Origin: Geothrix fermentans DSM 14018
GTDB taxonomy: Bacteria > Acidobacteriota > Holophagae > Holophagales > Holophagaceae
Direction: 5' to 3'
NCBI RefSeq assembly: GCF_000428885.1
Contig: NZ_AUAU01000013.1
Span: forward strand, 50,859 to 114,858
DNA: 64,000 nucleotides
Shown here: piece by piece, positions 45,761 to 53,544 of the stretch
Layout of the letters: each line of letters starts with the position of its first letter
How positions within the stretch are numbered: the stretch's first letter is position 1
The notes under the pieces: generated by a model
The model's input: only the letters and a program-made list of their open reading frames with translations
The model's database searches: none
Told to the model about the DNA's origin: nothing
Translations under genes and position numbers: made by a program

Positions 45761-45765
45761 ACTCC

Positions 45766-46605
45766 TCACACCGCCCGCTCCTTGCCGAACACGCGATCCA
45801 GCACCAGGCCCGCAGTCTCCTCGATGCTGCGGCCGGTGACGTCGAGGATGGGCCAGCGGCGGTGCTGCTTGAACACTTCGTCGGCGTAGACCAGCTCCTC
45901 CAGGATGCGGCCCAGGTCGCTGTAGCTGTCGGCGCTGCCCGTGGCGCCCAGGCGCTTCAGCCGGTAGGCCCGGATCTCCTGGAGGCGGTCCGGCTGGATG
46001 GTGAGGCCCACGATCCGGCCCTGGGGGATGGTGTCGAGCTCGGGAGGCGGGGGGACGCCGGGCACCAGCGGCACGTTCAGCACCTTGTAGCCCTCCATGG
46101 CGAGGTACATGGAGAGGGGTGTCTTGCTGGTGCGGCTGATGCCCACCAGCACGATGTCGGCGCCCGGCAGGCCGCTCATGTCGATGCCGTCGTCGAACTT
46201 CAGGGCGAACTCGATGGCCTCGATGCGGCGGAAGTACTTGTCGCCCACCGCGTGGAAGCTGCCCGGGCGCTCTTCGGGGCGCTCCCGGAGGTAGAGGGCC
46301 AGGGTGTCCAGCAGGTTGCCGAAGAGGTCCACCTGGGTGAGCCGGAGCTCCGCGCAGCGGTCTGCCAAATAGAACCGCATCTCCCGGGACACGGTGGTGT
46401 GGATGATGACGGCCCGCTTTTCCGCGGCCATCTGGAGCACCCGGTCCATGTCCTCCTGGGAGCGGACGTTCTGGAAGCGCCGCACCACGGCGGAGGCCTC
46501 GCCCTTGGCGAACTGGGTGAGGGCCGCCTGCACCATCCGGTGGGCGGTCTCGCCGGAGCCGCCGGACACCACGTAGATGGGCTGCCTGTCCATGGGAATG
46601 AGCAT
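45766..46605 (-). CDS. PPDK/PEP-synthase regulatory kinase-pyrophosphorylase (DUF299)
   Basis: A 279-residue bifunctional regulator that inactivates pyruvate phosphate dikinase or PEP synthase by ADP-dependent phosphorylation and reactivates it by Pi-dependent dephosphorylation. The P-loop-like GISRTSKTPLSMYLA is the family signature. The N-terminus IYVVSGGSGETAHRMVQAAL and the substrate region YSDLGRILEELVYADEVFKQH also match. Target enzyme cannot be chosen from sequence and lies outside the window. I keep the first ATG, since one four codons later has no better ribosome site. It diverges from the histidine kinase gene with only eleven bases between starts. Confidence 0.9.
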   Translation of the reverse strand: MLIPMDRQPIYVVSGGSGETAHRMVQAALTQFAKGEASAVVRRFQNVRSQEDMDRVLQMAAEKRAVIIHTTVSREMRFYLADRCAELRLTQVDLFGNLLDTLALYLRERPEERPGSFHAVGDKYFRRIEAIEFALKFDDGIDMSGLPGADIVLVGISRTSKTPLSMYLAMEGYKVLNVPLVPGVPPPPELDTIPQGRIVGLTIQPDRLQEIRAYRLKRLGATGSADSYSDLGRILEELVYADEVFKQHRRWPILDVTGRSIEETAGLVLDRVFGKERAV

Positions 46606-46616
46606 ACCCTGGGGCG

Positions 46617-47759
46617 ATGGAACCGCTCTCCCGTACCATCGTGTGGTTGGCCGTGGCCCTTCCCGCGGGCGTGGCCGCCGGCGGCTTGGCCGTTGCGCTC
46701 GCGCGCGCGGCGCGCATGCAGCGCCGCGCCAAGGCGGATCCCGAGGCCCTGCTGCTTTCGGCGGTGTCCGGCAGCCTGCGTGAGCGGGGCGAGCTGGCGA
46801 ACTCCCTGGGCGAGCTGCGCACGGTGCACCAGCGCCTGCTGGACGCGCTGCCCACGGGCGTGCTCTGGGTGGACCAGCGCCTTAGGCTGGCCGCCCTGAA
46901 CCAGCGGGGATGCGATCTGCTCGGGGTGCGGCCCGGCGTGGTGGGCCTGGAGGCGGCCTTCGTGCTGGAGCCCTTCCCTTGGCTGCGGGAGGCCCTCGGC
47001 CGGGATCCGGGCCCCGCCTGGCGCTGCTCCGCCGGGGGCCGCCGCTGGCGGCTCCAGCGCATCGAGGCTCCGGACCGCATCGGTGCGCTCGTGCAGTTCG
47101 AGGATGTCACCGAGGCCGAGCAGGAGGATCACCGGCGCCACCTGCGGGAGCGCTTCGCGGAGCTGGGCGAGATGACCGCCGGCGTGGCCCACCAGCTGAA
47201 GAACGGTCTGGCGGTGCTCAAGGGCCGGGGCCAGATGCTGAAGCGGGCCGGCCACGGGGAGGCGGCGGAGGAACTGCTGGAGGAGACCGAGGAGCTGGAG
47301 CGGCTCGTCCAGCGCTTCCTCCAGTGGGCCAAGCCGCTGGACCCCGCCGCGGAGCCGCTCCGCCTCGAGGAGGCCGCGGCCCAGGCCGTGGGGGAGCTGA
47401 AGCGCCGTCCGATGAGTCAGGGCCGCCAGCTGGCCGTGGAGGGCGAGGGGGAGGCCACGGGGGATCCCCTGCTGCTCCACCAGGCCCTGGTGAACCTTCT
47501 GGAGAACGCCTGCCAGGCCACGGTCCTCGGCGGCCGGATCCTGGTGCGGGTCGCCGACGGCCGGATCGAGATCCTGGATGAGGGGCCGGGACTGTCGGAG
47601 GACACGGCCATCCGCATGCTCCGGCCCTTCGAGAGCGGCCGGCCCGATGGCACGGGGCTCGGCCTGCCCCTGGCCCTGAAGTGGCTCAATGCCCAGGGGG
47701 CGGACCTGCGCCTCACGCGCCGTCCCGAGGGGGGCACCTGCGCGGAGGTCCGCTGGTAG
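46617..47759 (+). CDS. Membrane sensor histidine kinase with PAS domain
   Basis: A 380-residue kinase. One membrane helix near the N-terminus (IVWLAVALPAGVAAGGLAVAL) is followed by a coiled-coil, a PAS-like domain (ALPTGVLWVDQRLRLAALNQ to LVQFEDVTEAEQ, residues 78-165), a HisKA helix with phospho-acceptor His in TAGVAHQLKNGL, and an HATPase with N-box LVNLLENACQA, G1 ILDEGPGL, and G2 GTGLGLPLAL. There is no periplasmic loop, so it senses a cytoplasmic or membrane cue. No response regulator is adjacent; the nearest receiver is 17 kb away. Architecture resembles NtrB/ZraS-type kinases of sigma54 systems. Confidence 0.88.
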   Translation: MEPLSRTIVWLAVALPAGVAAGGLAVALARAARMQRRAKADPEALLLSAVSGSLRERGELANSLGELRTVHQRLLDALPTGVLWVDQRLRLAALNQRGCDLLGVRPGVVGLEAAFVLEPFPWLREALGRDPGPAWRCSAGGRRWRLQRIEAPDRIGALVQFEDVTEAEQEDHRRHLRERFAELGEMTAGVAHQLKNGLAVLKGRGQMLKRAGHGEAAEELLEETEELERLVQRFLQWAKPLDPAAEPLRLEEAAAQAVGELKRRPMSQGRQLAVEGEGEATGDPLLLHQALVNLLENACQATVLGGRILVRVADGRIEILDEGPGLSEDTAIRMLRPFESGRPDGTGLGLPLALKWLNAQGADLRLTRRPEGGTCAEVRW

Positions 47760-47779
47760 GACGCTGGTAACTTGAAGGC

Positions 47780-49489
47780 ATGAAGATCGCGCTCCTCCAG
47801 CTCAACGCCCGGCTCGGCGATCCCGAGGGCAACGGCCGCCGGGTGGAGGCGGCCTACGCCGAGGCCGTGGCGGCCGGTGCGGAATTGGTCCTGGCCCCGG
47901 AGCTGGCCATCCCCGGCTATCTGGCCGAGGACCGGCTCTGGGAGCAGGGGCTGCGCCGCCGGATCGAGCGGGAGTCCCATCGGCTGGCCGCCCTCTCCGG
48001 CGCCGTGCCGCTGCTCTTCGGCACCGCCCGGCCCGCGCCCTCGGGGCGCCTCTGGAACGAGCTCTGGTGGTGCGAGGGTGGGGCCCTCCGCCACTGCGCC
48101 CACAAGCGCGTGCTGCCCAGCTACGACATCTTCGACGAGCATCGCTACTTCGAGCCGGACCCGGCCCCCCAGCCCCTGGTGGACTTCCGCGGGCATCGCA
48201 TCGGCCTCTCCATCTGCGAGGACCTGTGGGCGGACCCCCAGCTGGGCAATGCCCCCGTAGGCTACGGAGTGGATCCCATCGCGGACCTGGCCGCCGCGGG
48301 GGCCACGCTGATCCTCAATGGCAGCGCCAGCCCCAGCGGCCTGGGCAGCTACCTGCCGCCGGATCGCAGCGCCCCCTGGGCCATCCCCTCGAAGGACGCC
48401 CAGCGCAACCGCCTGCTGCCGGGGCTGGCCCAGAAGCATGCGGTTCCCATCGCCTACGCCAGCCGGGTGGGTGCCGAAAGCTGGCTGCTCTTCGACGGCG
48501 GATCGGGGCTGGCGCTCCCTGACGGGCGCTGGCAGGGGTGTGCGCCGTTCCATGAGGGCCTGCTCCTGGTGGATACGGGGAAGCCGGGCGAGGCTTGGCG
48601 GCCCGTGGCGGAGGGAGCGTGGCTGCGGACGGCCCTGGTGATGGGGATCCGCGACAACCTGGCCAAGCAGGGGCTGGAGGCCCTGGTGCTGGGGCTGTCC
48701 GGCGGCATCGACAGCGCCGTGGCCGCGGCCCTGGCCGTGGAGGCCCTGGGCCCGGACCGCGTGCTGGGCGTGGCCCTGCCCACGCGGTTCAGCAGCGGGG
48801 AGAGCTCGGGCCTGGCGGAGCAGCAGGCCCAGCACCTCGGCATGGGCTTCCTGCACATCAACGTCGACGAGCCGTTCGCGGGGTTCACTGCCGCGCTGGA
48901 ACAGGCGCTTCCAGGCCGGGCCTTCAGCCTCACGGACGAGAACCTCCAGAGCCGCTGCCGGGGCAGCCTGCTCATGGCCCTGACTTCGGAGCCGGAGGTC
49001 CACCAACGCCTCGGCACGGGCCGTGTGGCCGTGCTGAACACCGGGAACAAGAGCGAGGCGGCCACGGGCTACTTCACGCTCTATGGCGACGGCATCGGGG
49101 CCTTCGCGCCCCTGGGGGACTGCCTCAAGGCCCGGGTCTATGCCGTGGCGCGGGAATTGGGCGAGGCCGTGCCCCGCGGGGTGGTGGAGCGCCCGCCCAC
49201 GGCCGAGCTGCGGCCGGGCCAGACAGACGAGGCCAGCCTGCTGCCCTATGCCCAGCTGGACGCCATCCTGGGTGCGGCCCTGGAGGCCCAGCGTCCGGAG
49301 GAGGGGCTGGCGGACGACCTCGCCCTGCTGCTGGACGGGCCCGCCTTGGACCAGGCCCGGGCCTCGCTGCCCCGCATCCTGGGCCTCCTGCGCCGCACGG
49401 AGTTCAAGCGCCGCCAGCTGCCCTTCGCCTTCAAGGTGAGCCCCAAGGCCTTCGGAGCGGGGCGCCGGATCCCCCTTACCGCATTGTGA
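47780..49489 (+). CDS. nadE: Glutamine-dependent NAD+ synthetase
   Basis: A 569-residue two-domain enzyme making NAD+ from nicotinate adenine dinucleotide. The N-terminal glutaminase (nitrilase fold) has its triad: Glu in ELVLAPELAIPGY, Lys in HKRVLPSYDIFDE, and Cys in GLSICEDLW. The C-terminal synthetase carries the PP-loop VLGLSGGIDSAVAAALAVE and NTGNKSEAATGYFTLYGD, the NaAD-adenylate site. LYGDGIGAFAPLGDCLKARVY is also conserved. Length is normal for this bacterial class. It starts 20 bases after the histidine kinase. Confidence 0.95.
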   Translation: MKIALLQLNARLGDPEGNGRRVEAAYAEAVAAGAELVLAPELAIPGYLAEDRLWEQGLRRRIERESHRLAALSGAVPLLFGTARPAPSGRLWNELWWCEGGALRHCAHKRVLPSYDIFDEHRYFEPDPAPQPLVDFRGHRIGLSICEDLWADPQLGNAPVGYGVDPIADLAAAGATLILNGSASPSGLGSYLPPDRSAPWAIPSKDAQRNRLLPGLAQKHAVPIAYASRVGAESWLLFDGGSGLALPDGRWQGCAPFHEGLLLVDTGKPGEAWRPVAEGAWLRTALVMGIRDNLAKQGLEALVLGLSGGIDSAVAAALAVEALGPDRVLGVALPTRFSSGESSGLAEQQAQHLGMGFLHINVDEPFAGFTAALEQALPGRAFSLTDENLQSRCRGSLLMALTSEPEVHQRLGTGRVAVLNTGNKSEAATGYFTLYGDGIGAFAPLGDCLKARVYAVARELGEAVPRGVVERPPTAELRPGQTDEASLLPYAQLDAILGAALEAQRPEEGLADDLALLLDGPALDQARASLPRILGLLRRTEFKRRQLPFAFKVSPKAFGAGRRIPLTAL

Positions 49490-49523
49490 GAAGCCGCACC
49501 GCCGCGCTATCCTGAGCCTTCGC

Positions 49524-49609
49524 GCCGGTGTGGCGAAATGGCAGACGCGGCGGACTCAAAATCCGCTCCCAGCGATGGGGTGTCGGTTCGATCCCGACCA
49601 CCGGTACCA
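49524..49609 (+). tRNA. tRNA-Leu (anticodon CAA)
   Basis: The acceptor stem is GCCGGTG with CACCGGT (G-U first pair), and ACCA is encoded at 49606-49609. The anticodon arm is GCGGA-CTCAAAA-TCCGC, giving CAA. The long variable arm (CTCCCAGCGATGGGG) and GGTTCGATCCC T-loop mark a class II tRNA-Leu, 86 bases. A GC-rich hairpin with T-run follows. Confidence 0.95.
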
Positions 49610-49614
49610 ACCGA

Positions 49615-49640
49615 CAGGCCCCGCCTCGGGGCCTGTTTCC
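49615..49640 (+). terminator. Intrinsic terminator after tRNA-Leu(CAA)
   Basis: CAGGCCCC and GGGGCCTG form an 8-bp stem around GCCTC, followed by TTTCCGTT. It lies five bases after the tRNA. Confidence 0.8.
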
Positions 49641-49807
49641 GTTACAGGCCGGAATCCGACATGGAGATCACAAACTTCTTGATCAAAGGACCTCGGAAGC
49701 CTACATTCGCCTGTCAGTCCCCTTCATGAAGATCCGAGCGCTGGATCGCCTGCCCAGTCGGCCCCTGTCCGGATCCTCTGTTGTTCATCGCGGAAAGGAT
49801 CCGGGCC

Positions 49808-50212
49808 ATGGATGTCGTTTGGAACACCCGGTACAACACGGGCATCCAGCTCATTGATGAGCAGCACCAGGAGCTTTTCGCCACGGTGGAGCGGCTGAGG
49901 CACTCCGTCCAGGCCGGCGCGCAGCGCGAGGAGATCCGGGAACTCCTGACCACGCTGGTCCGGCACTCCGAGCGCCACTTCGCCACGGAGGAGTCCTTCA
50001 TGGCCCGGTACGGGTATCCGGACCTGACCCAGCACGTGGCCGAGCACGCCTCCATGCTCACCAGCCTCCACGAGCTGCTGCAGAAGTTCCAGGAGAGCCA
50101 CCACGCCCTGGCCCTGATGGTCCCGACCTTCATGGAGGGCTGGCTGAAGCACCACATCAGCGATGGGGACTTCGGCTTCGTGACCTTCCTGAAGGCCCGG
50201 AACCTGGCCTGA
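49808..50212 (+). CDS. Bacteriohemerythrin
   Basis: A 134-residue oxygen-binding di-iron protein. All seven ligands are visible: His20 (IDEQHQELF), His57 and Glu61 (ERHFATEE), His76 and His80 (TQHVAEH), His116 and Asp121 (KHHISDGD). The length is that of a single-domain bacteriohemerythrin, cytoplasmic, with no fused signalling domain. It may store or sense oxygen, or protect against it, as is common in microaerophiles and anaerobes. AAAGGA eight bases upstream supports this ATG over an in-frame alternative nine codons earlier. Confidence 0.95.
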   Translation: MDVVWNTRYNTGIQLIDEQHQELFATVERLRHSVQAGAQREEIRELLTTLVRHSERHFATEESFMARYGYPDLTQHVAEHASMLTSLHELLQKFQESHHALALMVPTFMEGWLKHHISDGDFGFVTFLKARNLA

Positions 50213-50395
50213 ACCCCGGATGTGACCGCCGGGTCACGGGAAATGGGATTCCCGGGGAACTTTCGGGGTAAAAAAGGCACTTGAGCCCCCCGCCCCTGAT
50301 CGGGGATCCTTGGGCTTCCCCTGCCACGGACGTGCCGGAATAAACCGGGACCCGTAATCCATCGGCGGCCAAATTTTCTGGCCTCAGGAGCGACG

Positions 50396-53300
50396 ATGAA
50401 CCGACGCTGGACAACCCTCACGCTGACCGCCCTGGCCTGTGCCACGGTCGCCTCGGCCCAGACCTCATCCACCGCCGGCGCGGTGCGCGGCGTCATCCGG
50501 GACAAGGGAGGCAAGGCCATCGCCAACGCGACCCTGTCCCTGCGGAACCGGGAGACCGGACTGGTCCGCACCGCCGCCACCAATGCCCAGGGCGAGTACC
50601 AGATCGGCCTGCTGCCGGTCGGCGGCTACGAGCTCACCGTGGCCGCCCCGGGCATGCGCTCCATGAAGGACACCAGCGTCCAGGTGTCCCTGGGCCAGAA
50701 CACCATCGCGAACTTCAACCTCGATGTGGCCGAAGCCTCGGCCATGGTGGAGATCGTGGCGTCGGCGCAGACCCTGGACACCACCCAGGTGAACAGCGTC
50801 ACCGCCGTGGACAGCAAGCTCGTGGAGGCGCTCCCCCTGGCCGGCGGCCGCGACTTCACGGCCCTGGTGCAGCTCACGCCGGGCTCCGTCTACGACTCCG
50901 ACAACAACCGCGTGTCCATGGAGGGCGCCCGCGGCATCCAGAACAACCTCACCATCGACGGCGCCTCCTACCAGTCGAACTTCTTCGGCGAGCAGCGCGG
51001 CTCCACCCGCATCCCCTTCGCCTTCGGCGCCGACACCATCAAGGAACTCCAGATCATCACCAACGCCTTCGACGCCCAGTACGGCAACGCGGCGGGCGCG
51101 GTGATCAACGCCGTCTCCAAGACGGGCACCAACGAGTTCAGCGGGTCGGCCCTCTACCAGGTCCGCCCCAAGTCCCTGGTGGCCAAGATCCGGCCCGTGC
51201 CCTACGATCCCCGCGGGACCACCAACGCGGACAAGGCCCTCACGAAGAACTTCACCCAGACCCAGTTCAATGTGAACGTGGGCGGCCCCATCATCAAGGA
51301 CAAGCTGCACTTCTTCCTGGGCGTGGAGACCTACAAGTACAAAGAGGATCTGACGCCGGACTTCGCCATCGGCACCTCCAGCTCCACGAACCTGGCGGCG
51401 TTCAACACCTTCATCGGCACCTTCGGCGGCCTGGTGATGGGGAATGACGGGCGCACCCTGGCCCAGGAGGGCGGGCGCAGCTACACGAACGACCGCACCA
51501 ACACCGTCTACTTCGGCCGCCTGGACTGGACCATCAACGAGAACCACCGGGCCACCCTGCGCGTGAACGCCCAGGACTGGAAGTCCGAGAACGGCACCAC
51601 GTCCTTCACCAGCAGCTTCGCCCCCACCACGGGCCAGACCCAGCAGGGCCTGGAGAAGAACAGCGGCCTCTCCTGGGTGGCCGAGCTGAACAGCATCTTC
51701 GGCTCGAACCTGGTGAACGAGGCCCGCATCCAGCGCGCCATCGAGCGGCGCCCCCGCTACGCCAACACCACCGCCTCGCCCGAGTTCCAGGTGAACAGCG
51801 GCTTCACGGCGGGCCAGAACAACTTCCTCCCCAACGGCCTGGATGAGTACAGCTGGCAGATCATCGACAACCTGACCTGGAGCCAAGGCGACTGGACGGT
51901 GAAGGGCGGCGTGGACTTCCAGTTCTTCGACTTCAAGAACACCTTCTTCCGCTACCAGAACGGCTCCTTCCAGTTCGGGAACTACGCCACGGCCAGCCGC
52001 TGGGCCACGGGCACCGTCGGCACCGGCGACACGCTGGTCTACCAGGGCGCCTTCAGCAACTACGGCGGCGCCATCTCCTACAAGTCCAAGCTCTACGCCG
52101 GCTATGTCCAGGGCCAGTACCAGGGGCTGCTGGACCGCCGCCTCCTCCTCAGCCTCGGCCTCCGCGCCACCCGCGAGGACCAGCCGGACAACCCGCGCCC
52201 GAACACGCAGTTCGCCGGGCTGGACCAGGCCAATGACGCCACGGCCTACGACCCCCGCTTCGGCTTCACCTACGACCTGAAGGGCAATGGCAAGACCCTC
52301 ATCCGCGGCGGCTACGGCTGGTTCTCCAGCCCCAACCCGAGTCTCACCGTGTCCAACACGATGAACAGCAACGGGAACACCACCGCCACCTACCGGATCG
52401 CCAACAGCGCCTCCAGCAACGCCCTGTTCAACACCGGCCTGCTCTCCTACGCCAACCGTGTGTCGGGCAGCACCCTCACCCGGCTGGATCCCGCGCTGCT
52501 CTCGACGGTGGGCAACACCAACTCCAAGCAGGGCCAGGTCTGGGACCCCCGGAACGACCTCTCCGTGGCCAAGCGCGCCGCCCTGGGCGTCGAGCACGCC
52601 TACGACAACGGCTACACCGTGGGCTTCCAGGCCGTGTACGCGAAGTTCGAGAACCTCCAGTACTTCGTGAACATCAACCTGAACCAGACCGGCGCCCCGG
52701 CGGGCTCCTACTACAACGACGGCTACCCACTCCCCACCAACCGCTTCGGCGGCACCCGCCCGGGCAAGGCTGTGGTGGACGGCCGGCTCCTGGACTTCAC
52801 CAGCTTCGGGGACGTCTTCCTCAGCCGCAATGATGGCGAGGGCAAGTACCAGGCGCTGATCCTCACGCTGTCCAAGCGGACCGAGGCGGGCTGGGGCTTC
52901 ACCTCCAACGTGACCTGGTCCAAGGCCCGGGACAACAACTCCAACGAGCGCACCACCGCCAGCGCCAGCTCCGAGTCGAACGTCAACAACCCCGCGGATC
53001 CCCTGGCGACCTACGCCTACAGTGACAACGACCGCCGCTGGCGCGTGGTCTTCGCGGGCTACTTCCCCGTCTACTTCGGCATCCAGGGCGCGGTGAACTT
53101 CAGCTACACCTCCGGGCGGCCCTACAGCTCCTTCAACACCAGCCGCACCATCACGGGCGTCTCCTACTCCGGCGACCTGAACGGGGACGGGGCCACCAAC
53201 GACTACAGCCCCAACACCGAGCGCAACCAGTTCCGGCAGCCCTCGGTCCGCAGTCTGGACCTCCGCCTGAGCCGCGACTTCAAGATCGCCCGCCGCTTCG

Positions 53301-53482
53301 AGCTGCAGACCTTCATCGACATCTTCAACCTGCCCAACTGGGCCAACCAGCGCACCACACTGACCACCGGCACCCAGGGCAACACCACGGTCGGCTTCGT
53401 GCCCGTGAGCGACTTCGGCTTCATCAACCTGCCGGACCGCAGCACCCGCGAGGTCCAGCTGGGCGTCCGCGCCAAGTTCTGA
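50396..53482 (+). CDS. Oar-like TonB-dependent receptor
   Basis: A 1028-residue outer-membrane protein. Signal peptide residues 1-22 (TLTALACATVASAQ) are followed by a carboxypeptidase-regulatory-like domain (GAVRGVIRDKGGKAIANATL; GEYQIGLLPVGGYELTV). The plug region has QLTPGSVYDSDNNRVSMEG and NAFDAQYGNAAGAVINAVSK. A large beta barrel extends to the C-terminal VQLGVRAKF with terminal Phe. No clear TonB box is seen between signal and plug. This Oar-type layout is expanded in Acidobacteriota and Bacteroidota and is linked to uptake of large substrates or signal binding. It has CAGGAG seven bases before ATG and a strong terminator after it. Confidence 0.9.
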   Translation: MNRRWTTLTLTALACATVASAQTSSTAGAVRGVIRDKGGKAIANATLSLRNRETGLVRTAATNAQGEYQIGLLPVGGYELTVAAPGMRSMKDTSVQVSLGQNTIANFNLDVAEASAMVEIVASAQTLDTTQVNSVTAVDSKLVEALPLAGGRDFTALVQLTPGSVYDSDNNRVSMEGARGIQNNLTIDGASYQSNFFGEQRGSTRIPFAFGADTIKELQIITNAFDAQYGNAAGAVINAVSKTGTNEFSGSALYQVRPKSLVAKIRPVPYDPRGTTNADKALTKNFTQTQFNVNVGGPIIKDKLHFFLGVETYKYKEDLTPDFAIGTSSSTNLAAFNTFIGTFGGLVMGNDGRTLAQEGGRSYTNDRTNTVYFGRLDWTINENHRATLRVNAQDWKSENGTTSFTSSFAPTTGQTQQGLEKNSGLSWVAELNSIFGSNLVNEARIQRAIERRPRYANTTASPEFQVNSGFTAGQNNFLPNGLDEYSWQIIDNLTWSQGDWTVKGGVDFQFFDFKNTFFRYQNGSFQFGNYATASRWATGTVGTGDTLVYQGAFSNYGGAISYKSKLYAGYVQGQYQGLLDRRLLLSLGLRATREDQPDNPRPNTQFAGLDQANDATAYDPRFGFTYDLKGNGKTLIRGGYGWFSSPNPSLTVSNTMNSNGNTTATYRIANSASSNALFNTGLLSYANRVSGSTLTRLDPALLSTVGNTNSKQGQVWDPRNDLSVAKRAALGVEHAYDNGYTVGFQAVYAKFENLQYFVNINLNQTGAPAGSYYNDGYPLPTNRFGGTRPGKAVVDGRLLDFTSFGDVFLSRNDGEGKYQALILTLSKRTEAGWGFTSNVTWSKARDNNSNERTTASASSESNVNNPADPLATYAYSDNDRRWRVVFAGYFPVYFGIQGAVNFSYTSGRPYSSFNTSRTITGVSYSGDLNGDGATNDYSPNTERNQFRQPSVRSLDLRLSRDFKIARRFELQTFIDIFNLPNWANQRTTLTTGTQGNTTVGFVPVSDFGFINLPDRSTREVQLGVRAKF

Positions 53483-53490
53483 TCGCTCCC

Positions 53491-53536
53491 GCTGCATGAA
53501 GAAGGCCCCGCGTTCGCGGGGCCTTCTTCATGCAGC
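53491..53536. terminator. Bidirectional terminator between TonB receptor and mutS2
   Basis: A 22-bp perfect inverted repeat (GCTGCATGAAGAAGGCCCCG start, mirrored at 53515-53536) around a two-base centre, with a stable CGTTCG tip. It lies between two convergent stop codons only 62 bases apart, so it can serve both genes. The CTTCTTCATG arm gives a U-poor tail, which is weaker than classical. Confidence 0.85.
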
Positions 53537-53544
53537 GGGTATCT

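Noticed and set aside
49526..49729. Short open frame across tRNA-Leu(CAA)
   Set aside because: It lies over a tRNA and its terminator.
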